Origin: Tatumella sp. JGM91
GTDB taxonomy: Bacteria; Pseudomonadota; Gammaproteobacteria; Enterobacterales; Enterobacteriaceae
Length of the DNA stretch: 64,000 bases
Assembly (NCBI RefSeq): GCF_018257575.1
Contig: NZ_JAERJP010000015.1
Coordinates: forward strand, 1-64,000
Direction: 5' to 3'
Shown: in pieces, positions 11,033 through 21,280 of the stretch
Numbering within the stretch: position 1 is the first letter of the stretch
Layout: each line of letters opens with the position of its first letter
The notes under the pieces: model-generated
What the model saw: only the letters and a program-made list of their open reading frames with translations
Told to the model about the DNA's origin: nothing
The model's database searches: none
Made by a program: the position numbers and the translations under genes

Positions 11033-11713
11033 ATGAAGATTTTGCTGGTTGATGATGATCATGAACTGGGCAGTATGCTTAGTCAGTATCTTGAAGGTGA
11101 AGGTTTTAGCAACGCACTGGTGATGACCGGAAAAGAGGCTATCACCAGTGCGCTCTCAGGCCAGTACAGTGCGATGATCCTCGATATTATGCTGCCAGAT
11201 ATGAGTGGTATTGATGTATTGCGGCAGGTGCGCCATAGCAGCCGCTTACCGGTGATTATGCTGACCGCCAAAGGGGACAATATTGACCGGGTGATCGGGC
11301 TGGAGATGGGGGCAGATGATTATGTCCCTAAACCCTGCTATCCCAGAGAACTGGTTGCCCGTCTGCGTTCTGTGATGCGACGTTTTGATGAACAGCCCGC
11401 CAGGGAAGAGAAAAAAGAACAGCTTATTCACGGTGATTTGTCCCTGGACCCGGCGACCCGCGTATCCTCATGGAAAGGTCAGGCATTTGATCTTACCGCG
11501 TCGGAATTTAATCTGCTGGAACTGTTGCTGGCTGCCAGTGACCGGGTGGTATCAAAAGATGAACTTTCTGAAAAAGCCCTTGGTCGCCAGCGCGAAGCCT
11601 ATGACCGCAGTGTTGATGTCCATGTCAGTAATATCCGGCAAAAGCTGAGTAAACTGACTAACGACCAACTGAATATCGAGACCGTGCGCAGCATTGGTTA
11701 TCGTATCCGATGA
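11033..11713 (+). CDS. OmpR/CpxR-family response regulator
   Basis: A 226-residue two-component response regulator. The receiver domain spans about residues 1-115, with the acidic pocket DDD (7-9), phosphoacceptor D51 in MILDIMLPDMSG, T78 and K100. A winged-helix DNA-binding domain follows (about 130-226, ending ETVRSIGYRIR). It resembles CpxR but is clearly divergent, so it is a CpxR-like paralogue rather than CpxR itself. The start was set at MKILLVDDD; an upstream ATG would add ten unconserved residues. The stop overlaps the kinase start (ATGA). Targets are unknown; the arn operon is the immediate neighbour. Confidence 0.88.
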   Translation: MKILLVDDDHELGSMLSQYLEGEGFSNALVMTGKEAITSALSGQYSAMILDIMLPDMSGIDVLRQVRHSSRLPVIMLTAKGDNIDRVIGLEMGADDYVPKPCYPRELVARLRSVMRRFDEQPAREEKKEQLIHGDLSLDPATRVSSWKGQAFDLTASEFNLLELLLAASDRVVSKDELSEKALGRQREAYDRSVDVHVSNIRQKLSKLTNDQLNIETVRSIGYRIR

Positions 11714-13032
11714 ACTATGATTATCCGGGACGCCTGTTCTGGAAAATGTTACTGGGGTTTATGCTGGTCTTTCTGGTGATCAGCCAGTTTTTATGGCTGG
11801 GATTCAGCCTGCTGGGATCAGAACCCCCGGAGCAACAGTTATTGAGACAGACATTAAGTCTGCAGCTGGATCAGGCGGCTAAACAGGTTGAACTACATGG
11901 GCCGGCGGGACTTGAGCAGGCAGAAGCCGAATGGCCGGCAGTGCTGCGCTCGGTGACACAGTTACAGCTGGCGAGTGAACGTCCTGAATCTCCCGGCGGC
12001 CCGCCTCCGGATCGCCTGACCCGGCAGGTAACGGCACCGGATAATACAGACTATGTGATTTCTATGGATATGCATGCAGACCATCCGCGAAGACGGGGCG
12101 GTACTTTGCCTGTTATCCAGCGTTTTCTGCATATACCGATGCCGGTGGTTGTGTTTGCTATCCCGATGGGATTACTGTTCAGTCTGTTACTGGCCTGGAA
12201 TCTGACCCGGCCAATGCGGCAGTTACGGGAAGGGTTTCGTCATATTTCCAGCGGTGATCTGTCGGTTCGTTTATTCGGCAAAATGCAGCGCCGGCACGAT
12301 GAATTTTCGGTGGTGGCACGCGATTTTGATGCCATGGTGGAACGGTTAGATGTGCTGGTAAAAGCCCGTGAAGAGTTATTACATGATATCTCCCATGAGT
12401 TGCGTACTCCGCTGGCGCGTTTACAGCTGGCAACCGCACTGGCCCGCCAGTCACCCGATAATGTATATGACTCGCTGGAACGCATTGATAACGAAGCCCG
12501 CAAGCTGGACAAAATGATCGGTGAACTGCTGACGTTTTCCCGCGCAGAACATGCCCATATGGTGCGCGAACAATATTTTGAACTGACCAGTTTACTGGAT
12601 GCGGTGGTGGCTGATGCACGTTTCGAAGCTCAGGTTCCGCAGGTAGATATTCATGTCAGTTATGATGAGAATGCCGATTTTATGGTACAGGGTAACGCTG
12701 AAATGGTCCGGCGTTGTATCGAAAATGTACTGAGAAATGCCTTGCGGTTCTCTTCGGCCGGACAGTCCATTGATATTATTCTGCAGGCAGAACAGGAGTG
12801 GCTGACAATAGTTATCCGCGATCAGGGGCCAGGGGTAGAGCCGGATAAACTATCGAGTATTTTCGACCCCTTTGTGCGGGTTGCATCCGCGCAGTCAGGT
12901 AAGGGGTACGGGCTGGGGCTGGCGATTGTACGTAAAGTGATACTGGCACATCATGGGGAGGTCAGGGCCGGTAACCGGCCAGGAGGCGGTCTGGAGATCT
13001 CACTGCGGTTACCCCACTGGCATCCGCAATAA
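11710..13032 (+). CDS. CpxA-like sensor histidine kinase
   Basis: A 440-residue inner-membrane kinase. TM1 spans about 13-35 and TM2 about 143-163, bracketing a periplasmic sensor of roughly 105 residues rich in Pro, Gly and Arg near its end (RPESPGGPPPDR, HPRRRGG). HAMP follows, then the phosphoacceptor H229 in HDISHELRTPLARLQL, and an ATPase domain with N-box ENVLRNALRF, DQGPGVE and GKGYGLGLAIV. The catalytic half is CpxA-like; the sensor domain is not obviously so, and the ligand is unknown. It is coupled to the regulator by a 4-base overlap and ends 33 bases from the convergent arnF. Confidence 0.88.
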   Translation: MNYDYPGRLFWKMLLGFMLVFLVISQFLWLGFSLLGSEPPEQQLLRQTLSLQLDQAAKQVELHGPAGLEQAEAEWPAVLRSVTQLQLASERPESPGGPPPDRLTRQVTAPDNTDYVISMDMHADHPRRRGGTLPVIQRFLHIPMPVVVFAIPMGLLFSLLLAWNLTRPMRQLREGFRHISSGDLSVRLFGKMQRRHDEFSVVARDFDAMVERLDVLVKAREELLHDISHELRTPLARLQLATALARQSPDNVYDSLERIDNEARKLDKMIGELLTFSRAEHAHMVREQYFELTSLLDAVVADARFEAQVPQVDIHVSYDENADFMVQGNAEMVRRCIENVLRNALRFSSAGQSIDIILQAEQEWLTIVIRDQGPGVEPDKLSSIFDPFVRVASAQSGKGYGLGLAIVRKVILAHHGEVRAGNRPGGGLEISLRLPHWHPQ

Positions 13033-13065
13033 GTCAGGTCGTCGGCAGCATTTCGCTCCCGGTGT

Positions 13066-13449
13066 CTATTTTTTTGCGGTTGCCGGCAGACAGACTAATG
13101 TGACGCCGGCGATCACCAATAATATGCCCGTCAGGGTTTTTAACGAAAACTCATCTCCCTGCAGACCCAGCGCTAATGCCAGTGCCCAGACAACAATATA
13201 ACTCAGGCTGAGCAGTGCATAAGCTTTACTGAGTGGCAGGTATTTTAAGGTCAGGTACCAGCAGCCCATTGATAAAGCATACCCGGCCAGCCCGGCGAAC
13301 AGAAAACCGGTGGCGGAAAGATGTTGCAGGAAAAACAGACCGGTTTCGCTTATGCCAAGGCCGGACGGTAAACTGCTCATGGCGTATTTCATCGCCAGCT
13401 GGGCGAAACTGACCAGTAAGACACTGCACAGTGCCGGAAGATAGCCCAT
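13066..13449 (-). CDS. arnF: Undecaprenyl-phosphate-L-Ara4N flippase subunit ArnF
   Basis: A 127-residue, four-helix inner-membrane protein of the small multidrug resistance fold (128 in E. coli). With ArnE it is proposed to move undecaprenyl-phosphate-4-amino-4-deoxy-L-arabinose to the periplasmic face. Helices lie around 3-20, 35-58, 65-90 and 98-120, and GYLPALCSVLLVSFAQLAMK matches the ArnF start. It is the last gene of arnBCADTEF. Its ATG shares a base with the arnE stop (TGATG). Confidence 0.92.
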   Translation of the reverse strand: MGYLPALCSVLLVSFAQLAMKYAMSSLPSGLGISETGLFFLQHLSATGFLFAGLAGYALSMGCWYLTLKYLPLSKAYALLSLSYIVVWALALALGLQGDEFSLKTLTGILLVIAGVTLVCLPATAKK

Positions 13450-13784
13450 CAGATAGCCCCGCTAAGCAGAATTATTCCGGCTACAATCAGACCGGTGCCG
13501 CACCAGTGGCGCGGGCTGACGGGTTCATGCCATATCCAGCGGGCGGCGAGGGTGATCCAGATAAAGTTCATACTCAGCATCGGGTAGGCGATCCCTACGG
13601 GTAAGGCACGTAATACCAGCAGCCATAACAACATGGCCACGCCAAGACAGAGTATAGCCAGCCCCAGCCAAAGCAACAGATGCTGGTGGCGGGGACGGCC
13701 AGGCCGCGCAGAGGCGGCCTGTTTCTGACATAGCTGTCCCAGGCAGCTTAACAGACTGGACAGCAGCAGTAAGGCATAGGTCAT
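13449..13784 (-). CDS. arnE: Undecaprenyl-phosphate-L-Ara4N flippase subunit ArnE
   Basis: A 111-residue inner-membrane protein of the EamA/SMR type, the same length as E. coli ArnE, with about four hydrophobic helices. It is the partner of ArnF in flipping the lipid-linked aminoarabinose donor. The start overlaps the arnT stop by four bases and the end shares a base with arnF, showing tight translational coupling. Confidence 0.92.
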   Translation of the reverse strand: MTYALLLLSSLLSCLGQLCQKQAASARPGRPRHQHLLLWLGLAILCLGVAMLLWLLVLRALPVGIAYPMLSMNFIWITLAARWIWHEPVSPRHWCGTGLIVAGIILLSGAI

Positions 13785-15430
13785 TTCTTCGGACCATATT
13801 CAACATACAGCAGACGACCTTGCTGATAGCTGAAATCAGGTGCCGGTAGCTGCATTTGATCAAGGTCCTTGTTTTTCGGTAACAGGAATACCATCGATAC
13901 CCCTTGCTGACGACGGGGAGCCAGCCAGTCAGGGAATTGCTGACGGGTGATCAATCGTCCTTTTCCGTCCGGATACGCCAGTCCGTAACGCATTTCTCCC
14001 GACTCATCAAACAGGTTAATATCCTGACGTTTTAACTGCCAGGCGATGCCGGAAGCGATACCGACATTTTCCGCCAGAATATAGTGACTGCGAGCCATCC
14101 GGTGACTGATTTGGTTAAGGAAGTCTTGTGGCTGTTTAGCATCACGGATACGTTCAGGAATGGTATAACCTACGGTCAGCACCAGCACTAACGGGCAGAG
14201 CACTGCCGCACACCAGCGTTTTTCGGGGCGCAGTAAGGTTATCAGCCCGATCACAGCCCAGAACAGAAACGCCAGTAATGCCAGTAGCAAACCGGTAATT
14301 TCATGGGGAGCAAATAACGGGTGTGACGGCATCAGATAGCTGACCAGTAGCGCAGTGACACCCAGCAGGCCAAATAACAGATTGATCCAGCCATTCGCCG
14401 TGGCACTGTGTTTTATCTGCTGGTAAGTGCGACAGGCAACATTTGCCAGCAGAATGGCCAGCGGGGCAAAGCAGGGCAGGATATAAGTCGGTAATTTGCC
14501 TTTTGCGATACTGAAAAACAGAAACGGCATCACTGCCCAGCCCAGCAGGTAGACTGCCCCGTGGTTTTGATGGCGTTGCTGCCAGCCGCTTTTCAGGGCT
14601 GCTGGCAGGTAACCCAGCCACGGCAGTGTGCCGGCCAGTAATACCGGAACGTAATACCAGAACGGTGCCTTATGCTGTGCATCAGATTCGGCAAAACGCT
14701 GAATATGTTCCACCCAGAAGAAATAGTGCCAGAAGTCAGGTTCACGGGCATTAATCGCCAGGGCCCAGGGCAAGGTAATCAGTGTTGCGCTGATGACTGC
14801 CAGCGGGCCGTAGATCAGAACTTCCCGCCAGCGGCGGGTGACAATAACCCACGGAATAATACTGATAACAGGAATGGCCAGCGCCAGGAAACCTTTGGTC
14901 ATCACTCCCATACCGCAGGTCAGTCCTAACAGCAGATAAGCGATAGCCCTTTTTCCCGGGGTTTCGGCACTGGCTGCCAGCCAGAACGCGGCCATAGCAG
15001 CTGTCATCCACAGGGTAATCATCGGGTCCAGAACTGCATAAGTACCAATGGCGTATACCAGCATGCAACTCAGATAGATGACGGCAGAAAAGACAGTAAT
15101 CCGGCGATCCTGCCAGATACGTGAGGCTATCCAACTGACCAGCAACGCGCTGACAGTAATTGAGAATACCGAACCAAATCGTACCGCAAAGTTATTGTGG
15201 CCGAACAACAACTGGCTGATATTGTTAATCCAGTAGCCGGCGATCGGTTTTTCAAAATAGCGCAGGCCAAAGAAATGCGGCACCACCCAGTTATGGTTTG
15301 CCAGCATTTCTCTGCTGATTTCCGCGTAACGGAACTCGTCCGGTTGCCAGAGAGACCGGAACTCCAGCGGCAGAAGATAGCTGAGTGCGTAAAGCACCAG
15401 CAGGGTAAATCCGTATTTTGTTGCTTTCAT
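13781..15430 (-). CDS. arnT: Lipid A 4-amino-4-deoxy-L-arabinose transferase ArnT
   Basis: A 549-residue inner-membrane glycosyltransferase (550 in E. coli). It moves L-Ara4N from the undecaprenyl carrier to lipid A phosphates on the periplasmic side, lowering negative charge and raising resistance to polymyxin and cationic peptides. The GT-C/PMT-type acidic motif [19 protein letters not shown] lies near residue 45, followed by about a dozen membrane helices and a C-terminal periplasmic domain. The start is ATG at 15428-15430 (MKATKYGF); a 100-residue upstream extension of the open frame overlaps arnD and is spurious. Confidence 0.95.
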   Translation of the reverse strand: MKATKYGFTLLVLYALSYLLPLEFRSLWQPDEFRYAEISREMLANHNWVVPHFFGLRYFEKPIAGYWINNISQLLFGHNNFAVRFGSVFSITVSALLVSWIASRIWQDRRITVFSAVIYLSCMLVYAIGTYAVLDPMITLWMTAAMAAFWLAASAETPGKRAIAYLLLGLTCGMGVMTKGFLALAIPVISIIPWVIVTRRWREVLIYGPLAVISATLITLPWALAINAREPDFWHYFFWVEHIQRFAESDAQHKAPFWYYVPVLLAGTLPWLGYLPAALKSGWQQRHQNHGAVYLLGWAVMPFLFFSIAKGKLPTYILPCFAPLAILLANVACRTYQQIKHSATANGWINLLFGLLGVTALLVSYLMPSHPLFAPHEITGLLLALLAFLFWAVIGLITLLRPEKRWCAAVLCPLVLVLTVGYTIPERIRDAKQPQDFLNQISHRMARSHYILAENVGIASGIAWQLKRQDINLFDESGEMRYGLAYPDGKGRLITRQQFPDWLAPRRQQGVSMVFLLPKNKDLDQMQLPAPDFSYQQGRLLYVEYGPKK

Positions 15431-15434
15431 TGGT

Positions 15435-16334
15435 TTAACGCCGGGGTAGAAGAGTTTGACATCCCAGCCAGCCCTCACGGCCAGGCAGGGTACCACGGAT
15501 AATTTTGCCGACAGGCAGTGAAAGTTCAGATTCAGGTAATAACTGGCTGAGCGGAACGAATTCAATCCCTTCCTCGCGGGCCATACCCAGCAACCGGATA
15601 AAATCCTCCAGCCCGATAATCCCTTCCACTTCCGCATGGATGGTATAGACCGGTGTTCCTGTGTCGTTGTGCATGGCATCAAGGATAAAACGGTTGAAGT
15701 TTTCAGCGGTGACCTGACTACCGACGACTTCATCCCAGGTGGGTAGTGTCACCGGGATCTGTACTGTACCGGGGGTGGATTCAGTGAGTTGCGGGCGGAA
15801 CGGGGTGGTTCCCCTGCAGTCACTGTTATAACGAAAGCCAAACGGCTGCTTGGCTTTAACGACCCGCTGGTCAGCACGCCATCCTGCCACGGCGGAGCAG
15901 GCCACAGGGATACCGGTTATCGCTTCCAGCGCTTGTTTGCCGCGCTGGATTTGTGCAGATAACCGGGGGATTTTCCAGACACCTGCCCACATCTGCCAGG
16001 CATGATGATCCCAGGCGTGTAAGCCGGTTTCATGCTGTTGTGCTGCCCTGCGGATGATATCTGCATTTCCCTGACCAATCAGCCGGCCTGGCCAGGCGGT
16101 GCCGGCCAGCAGGATATCCCAGCCATACAATGACGGAGCGCCGGAGCGCAGCATTTTCCAGAGAAATTGCGGTTTAATCAGGCGCCATAAATGGCGCCCC
16201 ATATTGTCCGGGCCGACACTAAAGAAAATGCTGGATCTGACCCCGGCATTTTCCATGGCATCCAGCAGCGCGGGGACACCGTGGCGGGTTCCCCGCCAGG
16301 TATCAACATCGATGCGCAGGCCCACTTTTTTCAT
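15435..16334 (-). CDS. arnD: 4-deoxy-4-formamido-L-arabinose-phosphoundecaprenol deformylase ArnD
   Basis: A 299-residue NodB-type polysaccharide deacetylase (296 in E. coli). It removes the formyl group from undecaprenyl-phosphate-Ara4FN so that only the deformylated lipid is flipped and transferred. The metal-binding aspartate motif is GLRIDVDTW near the start and the histidine motif is [14 protein letters not shown]. It overlaps the arnA stop by four bases and is followed by arnT after four bases. Confidence 0.95.
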   Translation of the reverse strand: MKKVGLRIDVDTWRGTRHGVPALLDAMENAGVRSSIFFSVGPDNMGRHLWRLIKPQFLWKMLRSGAPSLYGWDILLAGTAWPGRLIGQGNADIIRRAAQQHETGLHAWDHHAWQMWAGVWKIPRLSAQIQRGKQALEAITGIPVACSAVAGWRADQRVVKAKQPFGFRYNSDCRGTTPFRPQLTESTPGTVQIPVTLPTWDEVVGSQVTAENFNRFILDAMHNDTGTPVYTIHAEVEGIIGLEDFIRLLGMAREEGIEFVPLSQLLPESELSLPVGKIIRGTLPGREGWLGCQTLLPRR

Positions 16335-18313
16335 TGGATCTGATCCGGGGTAGTGACTGTTTTCAGGAAGAAATCCAGTGTCTGTTCGACAGTTTTTTCC
16401 ATTTCGATTTCCGGGGTCCAGTCCAGTAAACGACGGGCATTACGGATATCGGGTTTACGATGTTCCACATCCTGATACCCTTTACCGTAATAGCTGCTGC
16501 TTTCAATTTCACGGAATCCGGCAAACGGCGGGAAGTTATCACGCAGTGGATGCCGTTCGAAACAGCGGTACAGCATTTCTGCCAGTTCACGGATACTTGC
16601 TTCATTTTCCGGGTTACCGATGTTGATAATCTGGCCGTCACATTTACCGTTTTTATTTTCGATAATCCGGAACAGCGCTTCAATACCATCGCTGATATCA
16701 GTAAAGCAGCGTTTCTGGGCACCGCCATCAACCAGTTTGATTGGTGACCCTTCAACCAGATTAAGAATTAACTGGGTAATCGCACGGGAGCTGCCGATAC
16801 GGGCTGAGTTCAGGCTGTCCAGGCGTGGCCCCATCCAGTTAAACGGACGGAACAGGGTGAAACGCAGATCTTCTTTTTCACCATAAGCCCAGATAACCCG
16901 ATCCAGTAACTGTTTAGAAACCGAATAGATCCAGCGTTGTTTATTAATTGGCCCGACCACCAGATTGGAATTATCTTCATCAAAGGTCTTATCGGTACAC
17001 ATACCGTAGACTTCTGAGGTGGAAGGGAAAATGATACGTTTTTTGTATTTGACGCAACCACGGATTATTTTCAGGTTTTCTTCAAAGTCCAGTTCAAATA
17101 CCCGCAACGGATTACGTGTGTATTCTACCGGTGTGGCAATGGCGACCAGCGGTAAAATGACATCACATTTTTTAATGTGGTAGTCAATCCATTCCGTGTG
17201 AATAGTAATGTCGCCTTCGACAAAATGGAAACGTTCATTCGACAGGAAGCGGCCAATAGCATCAGAACCGATATCCATACCAAAGACTTCGTAGTTATCG
17301 TCCTGTAACAGGCGTTCGGTCAGATGGTTACCGATAAAGCCATTCACACCGAGGATCAAGACGCGGGTGCGCTTTTTCACCGAGGTTACCGGCTGGCTGC
17401 TGAGCAGGGCACCTTCAACCAGACCCAGGGTATTGGCCAGCTCTGAACCCTGCATATAAACGCTGTTGTCTGTCTGACCGGTGACGACCTCCAGAGCCCC
17501 CTCAGCGGTCGCAATAATCAGAGGGGACGTTGAGAGAATTTTCCCCGGAACCGCCACCGGCAGGTCCTGGTGTACTCTGGATTTCCAGACGATAAAACGT
17601 GTAGTACCCACATAACCGAACGCACCAGGCCAGGGCTCACTGACAGCCCTTACCAGGTTATGCAGTTCTGTGGCGGTTTTAGTCCAGTCGAGTTTTCCAT
17701 CCGCAGGCGTTCTGCGACCTACATAGGTGGCATTTTTTTCATCCTGCGGTGTCAGGGTGTGCTGACCGGCTTCAATCAGTGGTAACTGTTCTGCCAGCAA
17801 TTGTTTGGCTGTATGGGTCAGTTTTTTATGCAGACGCAGGACATCATCGTTGGGATCGATAGAGACTTTGTGCTGACCTGCAATATCACCGGCATCCGCG
17901 CGCGTCACCATCTGATGCAGGGTAACACCGGTTTCGGTTTCGCCGTTCACCAGTACCCAGTTCAGCGGAGCGCGGCCACGATAGCGTGGCAGCAATGAAC
18001 CGTGCAGATTAAACGCACCCTGCTGAGGAATGGCCAGGATTTCATCGCAAATCAGGTCACGGTAATAAAAAGAAAAAATAATGTCCGGTGCGCTTTGTTT
18101 AATCCGTTCAATCCACAATGGATGGTTAACATTTTCCGGGGAGAATACCGGGATATTATGTTCAGCAGCCAGATGAGCGACGGAACCGAAAAAGTGATTT
18201 TCTCCGGGGTTATCAAGGTGAGTATAGATAGCCGCAATCTGATAACCGGCGTCAATCAGTGCCTTAACACCAACACATCCCATGTCATGGTAAGCAAAGA
18301 CAATAGCTTTCAT
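16331..18313 (-). CDS. arnA: Bifunctional UDP-glucuronate decarboxylase / UDP-L-Ara4N formyltransferase
   Basis: A 660-residue fusion equal in length to E. coli ArnA. The N-terminal formyltransferase (about 1-304) carries the HxSLLP motif [19 protein letters not shown] and uses formyl-tetrahydrofolate. The C-terminal NAD-dependent dehydrogenase/decarboxylase (about 315-660) begins with the Rossmann motif [15 protein letters not shown] and has the catalytic STSEVYG and YSVSKQ elements. It converts UDP-glucuronate to UDP-Ara4O and later formylates UDP-Ara4N. The start shares a base with the arnC stop. Confidence 0.96.
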   Translation of the reverse strand: MKAIVFAYHDMGCVGVKALIDAGYQIAAIYTHLDNPGENHFFGSVAHLAAEHNIPVFSPENVNHPLWIERIKQSAPDIIFSFYYRDLICDEILAIPQQGAFNLHGSLLPRYRGRAPLNWVLVNGETETGVTLHQMVTRADAGDIAGQHKVSIDPNDDVLRLHKKLTHTAKQLLAEQLPLIEAGQHTLTPQDEKNATYVGRRTPADGKLDWTKTATELHNLVRAVSEPWPGAFGYVGTTRFIVWKSRVHQDLPVAVPGKILSTSPLIIATAEGALEVVTGQTDNSVYMQGSELANTLGLVEGALLSSQPVTSVKKRTRVLILGVNGFIGNHLTERLLQDDNYEVFGMDIGSDAIGRFLSNERFHFVEGDITIHTEWIDYHIKKCDVILPLVAIATPVEYTRNPLRVFELDFEENLKIIRGCVKYKKRIIFPSTSEVYGMCTDKTFDEDNSNLVVGPINKQRWIYSVSKQLLDRVIWAYGEKEDLRFTLFRPFNWMGPRLDSLNSARIGSSRAITQLILNLVEGSPIKLVDGGAQKRCFTDISDGIEALFRIIENKNGKCDGQIINIGNPENEASIRELAEMLYRCFERHPLRDNFPPFAGFREIESSSYYGKGYQDVEHRKPDIRNARRLLDWTPEIEMEKTVEQTLDFFLKTVTTPDQIQ

Positions 18314-19299
18314 TATAATTCTTCCTCAGTATCTGTAGTTGAAGCTGTGGCGTGATTGACGACACGCTGCACGAAATAGCGCGGACGGGCACGGACATCA
18401 CTGTAAATCCGGCCGATATATTCGCCGAGTAATCCCATGCCGATAAACTGTGCGCCAATAAAAATAAATAAAATCGCGAATAAGCTGAAGACCCCTTCGG
18501 CACCCCAGCGGGCGCCGAAGATTAAGCGCAGTACCACCAACAGGAAGGCGAACAGGAATCCGGAGCAGGCAATCAGTGCACCAACCACACTGAGCATACG
18601 CAGCGGGGTGGTGGTCAGGCAGGTCACCAGGTCATACATCAGGTTAATCAGCCGCATAAAGCTGTATTTTGACGTACCATGCTCCCGCTCTGCATGCAGT
18701 ACCGGAATTTCAGTCGTATGACGGGCAAAGGTATTCGCCAGAATCGGAATAAAAGTACTTCTTTCCTGGCAGTGCAGCATCGCCTCGATAATCGGGCGGC
18801 GATAGGCGCGTAACATACAGCCGTAGTCACCCATAGCCTTACCGGTGGTACTCTGGATAAGACGGTTAATCATTTTTGAAGCAATTTTACGGAACGGGCT
18901 GTCCTGACGATTCTGACGAACGGTACCTACCACGTCATAGCCTTGTTCTGCAGTAGTCACCAGCCGCGGAATTTCCTCTGGCGGGTTTTGCAGGTCGGCA
19001 TCCAGAGTGATAATCAGATCTCCGGTAACATAGCTGAAGCCAGCCATAATTGCCGAGTGTTGTCCGTAGTTACGGTTCAGTAATACCGCCACGATATGGC
19101 TGTCAGGCTGCTCTGCTGCATCAATAATCAGCTGTGCGGATTCATCACTGCTGCCATCATCAACCAGCAGAATTTCATAGGGTTTAGCCAATTGTTCACA
19201 GGCGGCTGAGGTCCGGGAGATCAGTACTGGCAGACTTTCCTGTTCGTTATACACAGGGATAACGACCGATACTTTTTTTACAACATAAGAATTTAGCAT
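18313..19299 (-). CDS. arnC: Undecaprenyl-phosphate 4-deoxy-4-formamido-L-arabinose transferase
   Basis: A 328-residue family-2 glycosyltransferase that loads Ara4FN onto undecaprenyl phosphate. The N-terminal GT-A domain has [24 protein letters not shown] and [16 protein letters not shown] (DxD). Two C-terminal helices (about 235-260 and 270-295) anchor it to the inner membrane. The ATG at 19297-19299 (MLNSYVVKK) was chosen because it lies one base from the arnB stop and matches the family; an 11-residue extension would overlap arnB. Confidence 0.95.
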   Translation of the reverse strand: MLNSYVVKKVSVVIPVYNEQESLPVLISRTSAACEQLAKPYEILLVDDGSSDESAQLIIDAAEQPDSHIVAVLLNRNYGQHSAIMAGFSYVTGDLIITLDADLQNPPEEIPRLVTTAEQGYDVVGTVRQNRQDSPFRKIASKMINRLIQSTTGKAMGDYGCMLRAYRRPIIEAMLHCQERSTFIPILANTFARHTTEIPVLHAEREHGTSKYSFMRLINLMYDLVTCLTTTPLRMLSVVGALIACSGFLFAFLLVVLRLIFGARWGAEGVFSLFAILFIFIGAQFIGMGLLGEYIGRIYSDVRARPRYFVQRVVNHATASTTDTEEEL

Positions 19300-19300
19300 T

Positions 19301-20440
19301 TCAGCTCTCTGCAATTTCATGAATAGCGGCAATAACTCTGCTGCAATCCTCGTCTGTCATATCCGGGAACAAGGGGATAGAACAGATACGATCACTGTTC
19401 CATTCAGTGGCGGGGAGGGATAATGACGGAAAGCGTTCGCGGTAGTACTTCTGGGTATGTACTGCCCGGAAGTGTAATCCGGTACCGATATTTCTCTCTT
19501 TCAGCTGCTGCATAAACTGATCGCGGTTCAGACCGCAGCGTTGTGGATCAATACGCAGTACAAACAGATGCCAGGCGTGCTGATGTGGCCATTCAGGCAG
19601 AGCCAGTGGCTGGAAAGGCGTATCAGCCAGTTCGCGTAAATAGCGTTGTGCGATAGCTTCACGACGGGCATTGATCTGCGGTAGTTTAGTTAACTGGTTC
19701 AGGGCAATCGCCGCCTGAATATCCGTCAGGTTATATTTGAAGCCCGGGGTAATCACTTCGGCCTGAGGCTTGCGGCCGAGGGTTTCCCGGTCGAAGGCGT
19801 CGACGCCCAGTCCGTGGAACTTCAGTGTTCTTATCCGGTTAGCCAGTTCATCATCTTCTGTAACGATCAGGCCACCTTCAGCACAGGTGACGTTCTTAAT
19901 CGCGTGGAAAGAAAAAATAGCGGTCTGGCGGTAGCCGACATGTCTGCCCTTGTAATAACAGCCTGCGGCATGGGCGGCATCTTCGATCACCGGGATATTA
20001 TGCTGTCTGGCAATGGCATGGATTGCGTCCAGATCGACCGGAGCACCGGCAAAATGGACAGGGATAATAGCTTTGGTACGCGGGGTAATGGCAGCTTCAA
20101 TGGCCTGCGGAGTTACCATCAGGGTCTGCGGGTCAACATCGACCATCACTGGCTCTGCACCCAGCAGAGAAATCATATTGGCGGTAGATACCCAGGTCAG
20201 GGACGGGGTAATCACCTCATCTCCCGGACCTATTCCTAATGCCATTAGAGTGACATGCATACCCCCGGTAGCTGAGCTTACGGCAATGGCATGACGGGCA
20301 CCGGTTAACTGACAGAATTCAGCTTCCAGTGCCTGATTTTTCGGTCCGGTGGTTATCCAGCCTGATTGCAGCACTTCACGAATTGCCGTGACATCATCTT
20401 CATTCAGTGCTGGTCTGGAAAAGGGGAGAAAGTCTGTCAT
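19301..20440 (-). CDS. arnB: UDP-4-amino-4-deoxy-L-arabinose-oxoglutarate aminotransferase
   Basis: A 379-residue PLP-dependent aminotransferase (DegT/DnrJ/EryC1 family), same length as E. coli ArnB. It transfers an amino group from glutamate to UDP-Ara4O. The cofactor lysine is in the [15 protein letters not shown] motif. It is the first gene of arnBCADTEF. The ATG at 20438-20440 follows an AGGA ribosome site; a five-residue extension is unlikely. Upstream is a long AT-rich gap with a PmrA-box-like repeat. Confidence 0.95.
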   Translation of the reverse strand: MTDFLPFSRPALNEDDVTAIREVLQSGWITTGPKNQALEAEFCQLTGARHAIAVSSATGGMHVTLMALGIGPGDEVITPSLTWVSTANMISLLGAEPVMVDVDPQTLMVTPQAIEAAITPRTKAIIPVHFAGAPVDLDAIHAIARQHNIPVIEDAAHAAGCYYKGRHVGYRQTAIFSFHAIKNVTCAEGGLIVTEDDELANRIRTLKFHGLGVDAFDRETLGRKPQAEVITPGFKYNLTDIQAAIALNQLTKLPQINARREAIAQRYLRELADTPFQPLALPEWPHQHAWHLFVLRIDPQRCGLNRDQFMQQLKERNIGTGLHFRAVHTQKYYRERFPSLSLPATEWNSDRICSIPLFPDMTDEDCSRVIAAIHEIAES

Positions 20441-21215
20441 AAGTTTTCCTGGCATTAACTTTAGTACTCACAAAGAGGTAGTACGTATTCCATAACAAAT
20501 GAATACATGTCTGATGACTGCGATTTTATCTTTGCAGGGATATATCGACCTTCAACAGACAAGCAATGGTTTAATTCAGGCTGATGAATTTACTCCTGTA
20601 TGATAACGCACTTAAAAAAAAGTTCATGTAGTTGAATAGAATAATTTTATTTATTTTTCCTGCCATAAAAAATTAATCTTTTCTTAATCCTTTATCAGTA
20701 ATAATAGTTAAATAAAGAGTAAATGAAACTAATATTTCCTGGTTTTTTTTAAATCAACCCTCATTTTTCTGCGGTATGTCATTGACAAAATCCGGCAGTA
20801 GTCTACGCCTGTATGCCCTTATCGCCCGCGGGGTGGTGGTAGTCAGGCAACACTCCGATAAGTAAAAATTATTATTTAAGTTCAGCTCCCCCTGTTACGG
20901 GAGGCAATATGTTTTTTGCAGGTTGTTAATCGTTATCTGAGTGTTATTGTGCGGTCGCAATGCTTATCCGGAGAGGGGTTACGGACTATATTGACAGTAC
21001 GGGAGTGGCGGAAAAAATCATGCCAGATTTAAATGAAAATCACGTTATGAAATCATATGACATTATTTTATGTATAATTGTATCAATTAATTATTTATGA
21101 AGGTGAGCTGTAACTGAAAAATGAATTTCTCCTGAAGCTGACCGCCGGGAGGACAACCAGACAAAATAACCGGAGCTTTTATGTCTGTGAATAACGACTG
21201 GAAAGGGAGTGTTAT
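20441..21215. other. Long non-coding gap between arnB and crr
   Basis: About 775 bases without a convincing gene. The arnB-proximal part (about 20600-20770) is very AT-rich and should hold the arn promoter (minus strand). The rest is mixed in composition. It contains a loose inverted repeat CTTATCG/CGATAAG (20818-20824 and 20855-20861, approximate) and two TTGACA hexamers without a good partner -10. No tRNA, repeat family or known small RNA was recognised. Confidence 0.6.
20672..20688. promoter_or_regulatory. PmrA (BasR)-box-like direct repeat upstream of arnB
   Basis: The sequence ATTAAT-CTTTT-CTTAAT is two hexamers in direct repeat with a five-base spacer. This fits the published PmrA box (YTTAAK-N5-YTTAAK type) known at the arn promoter of Salmonella and E. 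coli. It lies 232 bases from the arnB start. It reads in the plus direction whereas arn is minus, and the region is AT-rich, so a chance match is possible. A weaker PhoP-box-like CATTTA-N5-TATTTA occurs on the minus strand at 20709-20725. Confidence 0.4.
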
Positions 21216-21253
21216 TAAAAGAAAACCAGCCAGAATGAATGCATTCTGGCTGG
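21216..21253 (-). terminator. Intrinsic terminator of ptsHI-crr
   Basis: A perfect 12-bp stem (CCAGCCAGAATG at 21226-21237, CATTCTGGCTGG at 21242-21253) with a four-base loop. On the minus strand it is followed by TTTTCTTTTAATAA. It lies 28 bases past the crr stop. Confidence 0.9.
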
Positions 21254-21280
21254 CGGTGTACGGATGGCGTCAGCCACCAG

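Noticed and set aside
13781-15733. 650-residue version of ArnT
   Set aside because: The extra 100 N-terminal residues overlap arnD in another frame; ArnT family proteins are about 550 residues and start at 15430.
20831-20845. ops/JUMPstart-like GGTGGTAG
   Set aside because: It lies on the strand opposite to arn and differs from GGCGGTAG; no transcript in that direction has a suitable target.
20909-20929. Six-codon frame MFFAGC with a strong ribosome site
   Set aside because: Too short to support as a gene; kept only as part of the gap observation.
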